Of a stretch of 10,406 bases of DNA, positions 5,942-10,406 are shown piece after piece (position 1 is the first letter of the stretch; each line of letters starts with the position of its first letter). The notes under the pieces were generated by a model. The model saw only the letters and a list, made by a program, of their open reading frames with translations. It was not told the DNA's origin and did not search any database. This stretch comes from a bacterium (GTDB lineage: Bacteria > Spirochaetota > UBA4802 > UBA5550), in NCBI GenBank assembly GCA_024224995.1, contig JAAENB010001117.1, positions 1 through 10,406 on the forward strand. Direction: 5' to 3'. The position numbers were made by a program, and so were the translations under genes.

Positions 5942-7319
5942 TCCGGGTGTCAGGGATCGGGGACCGGGGGCCAGGGCTTTGAGCAAGCAGTTTCTTTTGT
6001 ATTTAGTTTTATTCCTGCTCTTTTTCTTTTCTACTCTGACAGGGTGTGTATCGATACAGAGCTATACCAGTACCCTGTATAAACCGGTTTATATGCCCTA
6101 TGGTGAATTCCGGAATTCCTTTAAAGTTGAAAAACCACGGCCATTAATTGATCCCGGGCGCATTTACCTCAAAGACAATTTTATCTTTATCAATGAAAAA
6201 GATAAAGGGATTCATATTATTGACAATTCAGATCCCCGTGCTCCGCGGAAGGTCGCGTTCCTGAATATTCTCGGCAACATGGACATGGCTATCCAGGGCA
6301 ACTATCTCTATGCCGACAGCCACATAGATCTCCTTGTTGTCGATATTCGCAGGCTTTCGGAAGCGCCTTTAAAAATTGGTATGATAAACAGGTTGGAAGA
6401 AGTCTTCCCCTATGACCCGGGAAAACGTATTAAACTGAGCATGTTCAACGACCGTCGAACCTTTCGCCGGTTCCGGCGCTTCAGCCGCCCCCGGGACAGG
6501 GTTTCCTTTGTCCCTATTGATACCTCAAAGGGGATTGTTGTTGATTGGGAAAAAATAACCGATATGAAAGCCAAAGCAAGGTTCAGCTCCCAGGCCTGCT
6601 GCATGGGCGGCGCGAAAATGGCCGCCATGAAAGGCGGCGGCGGTGACGCAGGCATTGGCGGTTCCCTGGCCCGGTTTACCATCAAAGATTCTTATTTATA
6701 TACGGTAGACAGCAAACGCTTAAAAGTCTTTTCCCTGGCAGATCCTCCGCGGCCAAAGGCCCTGAGTACGGTCAATATCGGAAGAAATATTGAAACAATT
6801 TTCCCCTATAAGAAATGGCTCTTTATTGGGTCGGAACGGGGAATGTTCATTTATGATATCGTGCAGAACCCGGCAAAGCCGGTTTTTATTTCACAGCTGC
6901 AGCATGTTCGAAGAAGAGACCCTGTTGTTGTTGAAGGGAATTATGCCTATGTGACACTGCGCGATCCCCGCGGACTACTCCTGGTTGTTAACATTGAAAA
7001 AATCCAGACTCCCCGCTTATGGAACCAGTTCACCATGAGACGCCCATTTGGTCTTGGTGTTGAGAACGGACGGTTATTTGTGTGTGACACAAACCAGGTT
7101 ACGGTATATGACGTTAACAAATTACAGCAGCAGCAGGGAAGAAGGTCCGGATATCCGGAACACGCGGTTATTTCACGAATCACTATTTCAAAACAAATGT
7201 TCGATATTATCCCTTTTGACCAGCGGCTTTTTATTATCGGGGAGAGCGGGTTTCATCAATATGATTATACTGATATTAAAAATATAAAATTCTTAAGTTC
7301 CATACTTATAGGAAAATGA
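5922..7319 (+). CDS. LVIVD-repeat beta-propeller lipoprotein
   Basis: The 465-residue product has a hydrophobic signal segment (residues 23-40) ending in a lipobox LTGC (39-42), so C42 is the probable lipidated residue and the protein should be anchored in the envelope. Seven repeats of the LVIVD type (strand ending in hydrophobic-hydrophobic-D, then a P-rich turn) are visible: GIHIIDNSDP (96-105), LLVVDIRR (137-144), LKVFSLADP (267-275), GMFIYDIVQNP (307-317), LLLVVNIEK (352-360), VTVYDVNK (393-400) and FHQYDYTD (444-451). This fits a seven-bladed propeller. Blades 2 and 3 are separated by an Arg-rich stretch (178-193) and a Cys/Gly-rich loop (ACCMGG, then GGGG). The conserved GIGGSLARFTI precedes blade 3. 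CAG repeats at 7125-7136 encode QQQQ. The N-terminal residues about 8-18 are encoded by low-complexity G-rich DNA, so a TTG at 5979 is an alternative start. Its ligand is unknown. Confidence 0.85.
   Translation: MYSRSLNPGVRDRGPGARALSKQFLLYLVLFLLFFFSTLTGCVSIQSYTSTLYKPVYMPYGEFRNSFKVEKPRPLIDPGRIYLKDNFIFINEKDKGIHIIDNSDPRAPRKVAFLNILGNMDMAIQGNYLYADSHIDLLVVDIRRLSEAPLKIGMINRLEEVFPYDPGKRIKLSMFNDRRTFRRFRRFSRPRDRVSFVPIDTSKGIVVDWEKITDMKAKARFSSQACCMGGAKMAAMKGGGGDAGIGGSLARFTIKDSYLYTVDSKRLKVFSLADPPRPKALSTVNIGRNIETIFPYKKWLFIGSERGMFIYDIVQNPAKPVFISQLQHVRRRDPVVVEGNYAYVTLRDPRGLLLVVNIEKIQTPRLWNQFTMRRPFGLGVENGRLFVCDTNQVTVYDVNKLQQQQGRRSGYPEHAVISRITISKQMFDIIPFDQRLFIIGESGFHQYDYTDIKNIKFLSSILIGK
5943..5977 (+). repeat. 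G-rich low-complexity tract after the MshEN stop
   Basis: Just after the stop at 5941 the DNA runs through repeated GGG-containing units (TCAGGGATCGGGGACCGGGG and onward). A related tract, starting TCAGGGGCAAGGGACAAGGG, follows the stop at 9921. In this place it is read as residues about 8-18 of the lipoprotein if translation starts at 5922. Confidence 0.5.
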
Positions 7320-7320
7320 T

Positions 7321-9921
7321 ATGAAAGCGCGGCATTTAATATTACTATATATATCAATAATCATTTCCCTGTTCACCGTTCCCGCTGCCGCGTATATTGG
7401 CGTGAGCGCAGTACCTCCCCTGGCAATTAACGAAGACGGCCGCAATAAAATAATGCAGTTAAATATTCTTTACGGTGAAGCTGAAAATGTTTACGGCTTC
7501 AATATTGGCTCCATCAATTCCGTGGAAGATGAACTCTTTGGTATACAGCTTGGGGGACTGGGAAACATAGGCGATGCCGATATTTTCGGATTACAGTTTG
7601 CCGGGATTTCAAATAGCGGGCGCAGCATGAACGGTATCCAGTTCTCTCTTTTCGCGAACATCACAGAGAAAGCCATGAACGGCATCCGGCTTTTCGGCTG
7701 TGTTAATATATCCGATGAAATGAACGGCCTGGAGATTGGCGGGCTGGGCAACTTTGTGAGCGATGAAACCCGCGGTATACAGCTGGCCTCTCTCTATAAC
7801 ATCAATGGTGAATTTTACGGTTTCCAGTTTGCCGCCTTTAATGTTGGCGGTATTATGAAAGGGATACAAATTGGCGGCGCCGCCAATATTACTCATTACC
7901 TGGCAGAGGGTGTTCAACTGTCGGGTTTGATTAACTATGCGGGCAGTCCTCAAACAGCTTATCCCATGACCCTGTTCCAGGTGGCGGGCCTGTTTAACAT
8001 GATCGACGGCAAAGCGCTTGCCCTTCAGGCTACTGCCGGGGTCAATTATGTTAAAAATGCTTCGGGTTTGGGAATTGCCGGGCTCTGCAACTTTTCCGAT
8101 TACCAATACTCAGGAGTACAGCTGAGTACCGGGATAAATTTATCAAAACAGGTGTCCGGGGTGCAGCTCGCGGGCCTGCTTAATTATCTTGAAGAGTTAA
8201 AAGGCGGACAAATTGGGGGAATAAATGTTTCCAATAATTCCAAAGGATTTCAAATTGGACTCATTAACTTTACCCGGAATACAAAAGGGGTCCAATTGGG
8301 GGCTTTTAATATAATCGAAGAAGGGGCCATTCCTTTTATGCCCATTATCAACATGAGCTTTGCCGGGTACCGGACCGCTCTTCATGACGCCATTAAGACC
8401 GGAAAAGGTTCCGTTGCTTTTGAACTTATCGAAAAAGGTTCGGGGATTTCTTATCAGAACAAGAACGGCAATACACCGCTTCATCTTATATGCGAGCCAA
8501 AACGGGCAGCGCAAAAAGAGACCGTTCTTCGCCTTATAAAAAAAGGCGCTCCCCTTAACAGCAAAAACAGCCTGGGCAACACCCCGCTGCACATTGCCGT
8601 TCGAGCCAATAACAAAGAACTGGCGGGGATTCTCTTAAAAAAGGGAGCCGATGTTAATATCAAAAACGCTCTTAACTTCACACCGCTTACTCTCGCGAAG
8701 GAAAAGCTCATTAAAAATGGTATGCAGTCCCTTCTCAAACAATACGGCGGAACCACTTCACAGCCCCTTACCCGGTGGACCCTGATGCAATTATCATTCT
8801 ATCCCCCGGTACAGCTTTTTGGAAAATATAATGATGTAAACGGGCTGCGCCTTAGCATCTTCTACGGGATCAACAACGATATCTGCGGGATAGACATTGG
8901 AAGCTATAATAGTTCGGCAAGCATGTCCGGCATCCAGGTTGGCTTGCTCAACGATGTGGACGGCCGTATTTTTATGCATGGAGATCTTCATATTCGGTAT
9001 AAAAAAGGATATGTTAACGGGCTGCAGTTCGGCCTCATTGCCAACTCCATACAGGGGAAGCTGTTCCGCTCAATCACCAATCCCTGGAGTTACGCTTTCC
9101 AGGCTGCCACCCTGTTTAATTTTAACGATTCAATTAACTTTGGCGGCATCCAGATTGCCGGGCTGGGAAACATAAACAGCCGCTGTATGCAAACAGCCGG
9201 GATACAGCTCAGCGGACTGGGCAACTATAATGAAGCATTATTTACCGGGTTCCAATTCGGGGGTCTCCTGAACGTCAGTGGAAGGCTGTATGGTGTTCAG
9301 GCTTCGCTTTTGTTTAATTCTAACAAAAGCGACCTCTATGGCCTTCAATTCGGTCTTATCAATATAACCTGGGATAATTTATACGGCGCCCAGCTTCCCG
9401 GATTATTCAACCTGGTGAAAGATGATCTGGAAGGTTTCCAGATTGGCGCGATTAATGGCGGTGAAGATGTTAGCGGGTTCCAGATCGGCGGTATCTGTAA
9501 TGTGGTTGATGATCTTGCCGGTGTTCAGATTAGCCCGTGCAATATTTCCTTTGGAGATATGGAAGGGGCGCAGATCCTTGGGCTGGTAAATTATGTTGAT
9601 GATGATATTACTGGATTCCAGCTTGGGCTGCTCTGCAATGCCACTGATGAAGACCTGTTCGGCTTACAGTTTGGCGTTGTCAATCTTGTTATGGAAGATA
9701 TGGATATTGGTCAGGTCGGAGCACTTGTCAATTATGTTGATGACACTGCCACCGGAATCCAGGTTGGGGCCTTCAATTATGCGGAACGGATCAAAGGTGT
9801 TCAGATCGGGATTATCAACTTTGCCGAAAGAATGTCCGGAGTCCAGATCGGAGCGATTAATATCATCCTTGAGGGAGCTATCCCTGTTTTGCCCGGGTTT
9901 AATGCCAGTATGTCGTTTTAG
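7321..9921 (+). CDS. Large exported protein: surface-repeat domain, ankyrin repeats, surface-repeat domain
   Basis: The 866-residue product starts with a Sec signal peptide (residues 1-24, cut near PAAA-Y). Two blocks (about 25-347 and 486-866) consist of imperfect repeats of about 18-24 residues around G-hydrophobic-Q-hydrophobic-G-x-hydrophobic-N, for example GIQLGGLGN, GVQIGIINF and GFQIGGICN. They resemble the LA_2272-type surface repeats of Leptospira and probably form a beta-solenoid or beta-rich outer-membrane-associated structure. Each block begins with a PP-containing strand (VPPLAI, YPPVQL) and a YG(E/I) segment, and ends with the same cap, EGAIPxxPxxNxSF (334-347 and 851-866). Between them lie about four ankyrin repeats (351-477), with TALHDA, TPLHLI, TPLHIA and GADVNIKN. 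AGGA seven bases before the ATG lies inside the end of the lipoprotein gene, one base from its stop, so the two are cotranscribed. Function is unknown; adhesion or surface interaction is inferred. Confidence 0.85.
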   Translation: MKARHLILLYISIIISLFTVPAAAYIGVSAVPPLAINEDGRNKIMQLNILYGEAENVYGFNIGSINSVEDELFGIQLGGLGNIGDADIFGLQFAGISNSGRSMNGIQFSLFANITEKAMNGIRLFGCVNISDEMNGLEIGGLGNFVSDETRGIQLASLYNINGEFYGFQFAAFNVGGIMKGIQIGGAANITHYLAEGVQLSGLINYAGSPQTAYPMTLFQVAGLFNMIDGKALALQATAGVNYVKNASGLGIAGLCNFSDYQYSGVQLSTGINLSKQVSGVQLAGLLNYLEELKGGQIGGINVSNNSKGFQIGLINFTRNTKGVQLGAFNIIEEGAIPFMPIINMSFAGYRTALHDAIKTGKGSVAFELIEKGSGISYQNKNGNTPLHLICEPKRAAQKETVLRLIKKGAPLNSKNSLGNTPLHIAVRANNKELAGILLKKGADVNIKNALNFTPLTLAKEKLIKNGMQSLLKQYGGTTSQPLTRWTLMQLSFYPPVQLFGKYNDVNGLRLSIFYGINNDICGIDIGSYNSSASMSGIQVGLLNDVDGRIFMHGDLHIRYKKGYVNGLQFGLIANSIQGKLFRSITNPWSYAFQAATLFNFNDSINFGGIQIAGLGNINSRCMQTAGIQLSGLGNYNEALFTGFQFGGLLNVSGRLYGVQASLLFNSNKSDLYGLQFGLINITWDNLYGAQLPGLFNLVKDDLEGFQIGAINGGEDVSGFQIGGICNVVDDLAGVQISPCNISFGDMEGAQILGLVNYVDDDITGFQLGLLCNATDEDLFGLQFGVVNLVMEDMDIGQVGALVNYVDDTATGIQVGAFNYAERIKGVQIGIINFAERMSGVQIGAINIILEGAIPVLPGFNASMSF

Positions 9922-9957
9922 TCAGGGGCAAGGGACAAGGGGAAAGGCGCAAGAGGG
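9922..9957 (+). repeat. Purine-rich low-complexity tract
   Basis: The 36 bases after the surface-protein stop are almost all G and A (TCAGGGGCAAGGGACAAGGG and onward). They resemble the tract at 5943-5977, which also follows directly on a stop codon. The tract runs up to the antitoxin remnant, whose start codon is missing. No terminator hairpin for the upstream operon is visible here. Confidence 0.5.
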
Positions 9958-9969
9958 AAATTTTATTCT

Positions 9970-10158
9970 ATTAATACAGCAAAAGATGAAGTTAAATCCT
10001 TATTAAATAAACTACCTGACGATAGCACCTTTGAAGATATTCAATATCATCTCTATGTAATCGAAAAAATTCAACGTGGAATCGATAGAGCGGAAAAAGA
10101 AGGCACCGTTAGCCAGGAAGAAGTAGAAAAGAAATTCAAGAAATGGACTTCAAAGTAA
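9970..10158 (+). pseudogene. RelB/ParD-like antitoxin, start codon lost (ATT) or rare ATT start
   Basis: A frame too short for standard start codons encodes 62 residues, from INTAKDEVKSLLNKLPDD through FEDIQYHLYVIEKIQRG to EEVEKKFKKW. It matches the pattern of small acidic/basic antitoxins that precede ParE/RelE toxins (TAKxxVxxLLxxLPDD, EDIxYHLYVxxKI, GxVSxEEV). The family's usual Met falls on ATT at 9970, and there is no ATG, GTG or TTG in frame upstream back to the stop at 9921. Either the start codon was lost or ATT is used as a rare start. AGAGGG lies about 12 bases upstream, which is a poor distance. The last 16 bases overlap the toxin start, as in intact modules. Because the toxin is also broken, a decaying addiction module is the likelier reading. 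Confidence 0.7.
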
Positions 10159-10190
10159 TATGGTCTCCGGAAGCTATAGGCTATAACTGA
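10143..10190 (+). pseudogene. ParE/RelE-type toxin, truncated after its N-terminus
   Basis: The ATG at 10143 overlaps the antitoxin end, and the frame reads MDFKVIWSPEA, the typical first strand and turn of ParE/RelE-family toxins (MxxKVxWSPEA). It then runs into IGYN and a TGA stop at 10190. The dispersed palindromic repeat begins at about 10188, so the toxin body appears to have been cut by it. The catalytic or gyrase-binding part is absent. The remainder could lie beyond the window's right edge on the far side of the repeat. Confidence 0.65.
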
Positions 10191-10406
10191 CCCGGGTCTT
10201 CGGCTCCGCTCAGACACCGGATGGCCGGGAAAAATAGGTCAGAAACTGTTTATATATATGGATCGGTTTCTGTTTGGGGATATTAACCGGAGCCTTTTCT
10301 GTTTCCCGGGGTTAAAAACCCCGGGCTACATGACTATACCCCTCCGGGGTATTTCTGGTATGGGACCGAATCGCCCGCAGGGCATTGGTTGACCATTGAT
10401 TGATGC
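10188..10406. repeat. Composite palindromic dispersed repeat, copy B (inverted relative to copy A)
   Basis: From CTTCGGCTCCGCTCA (10198-10212) to the window end this is a diverged reverse complement of 4230-4425, in the same module order. The conserved core 10320-10392 differs from the other copy at 2 of 73 bases. Hairpins seen are CCCGGGGTT-AAA-AACCCCGGG (10305-10325) and TACCCC-TCC-GGGGTA (10337-10351), then CGCCCGCAGGGC. Near the end, CATTGGTTGA is followed by a diverged duplicate (CCATTGATTGA) absent from copy A. The element is cut by the window edge, so its right boundary is unknown. Confidence 0.85.

Noticed and set aside
7609..8106. 165-residue antisense frame inside the surface-repeat gene
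   Set aside because: It is the complement of the repeat codons, has no ribosome binding site, and the sense frame has clear signal-peptide and repeat structure.

Overview
This 10.4-kb window looks like bacterial chromosome from a Gram-negative, probably uncultured, lineage. The envelope features are a lipoprotein signal, a Sec signal on a large repeat protein, and surface repeats that resemble the LA_2272-type proteins of Leptospira. The phylum cannot be fixed from the sequence; a spirochaete-like or Bacteroidetes-like lineage is a guess from those repeats. Both ends of the window lie in dispersed or inverted repeats, so it may be a whole contig that broke at repeats.

Left half (about 150-5430), all genes on the minus strand. 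In transcription order: a membrane-anchored basic protein of unknown function with its own terminator; methionyl-tRNA synthetase (metG); a YfcE/MJ0936-type metallophosphoesterase ending at a small terminator; a MarR-family regulator; and an amidohydrolase-2 family enzyme. The MarR gene and the amidohydrolase gene are each preceded by a large palindrome with the same core (GTTTGCAT-R-CAAAC). This is an unusually clear case of a predicted autoregulated MarR switch controlling a neighbouring catabolic-type enzyme.

Divergent intergenic region (5427-5731). It is AT-rich and holds a good sigma-70-like promoter pointing right, an imperfect palindrome just upstream of it, and a second small inverted repeat.

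Right half (5744-9921), plus strand. Three tightly packed genes form a probable operon: a 65-residue stand-alone MshEN-type domain with two 24-residue c-di-GMP-binding motifs and a 5-residue spacer; a lipoprotein whose body reads as a seven-bladed LVIVD beta-propeller; and an 866-residue exported protein. The last protein has two copies of a complete Gly/Asn-rich surface-repeat domain flanking an ankyrin-repeat block. A c-di-GMP receptor next to two envelope proteins is the most novel arrangement here.

Right end (9922-10406). A RelB/ParD-like antitoxin is in frame but has ATT where a start codon is expected. A ParE/RelE-type toxin is cut off after about 11 recognisable residues by a composite palindromic repeat. 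The same repeat occurs inverted at 4177-4430, upstream of metG, and smaller modules of it occur elsewhere in the window. No transposase, integrase, CRISPR array, rRNA or tRNA gene is visible.
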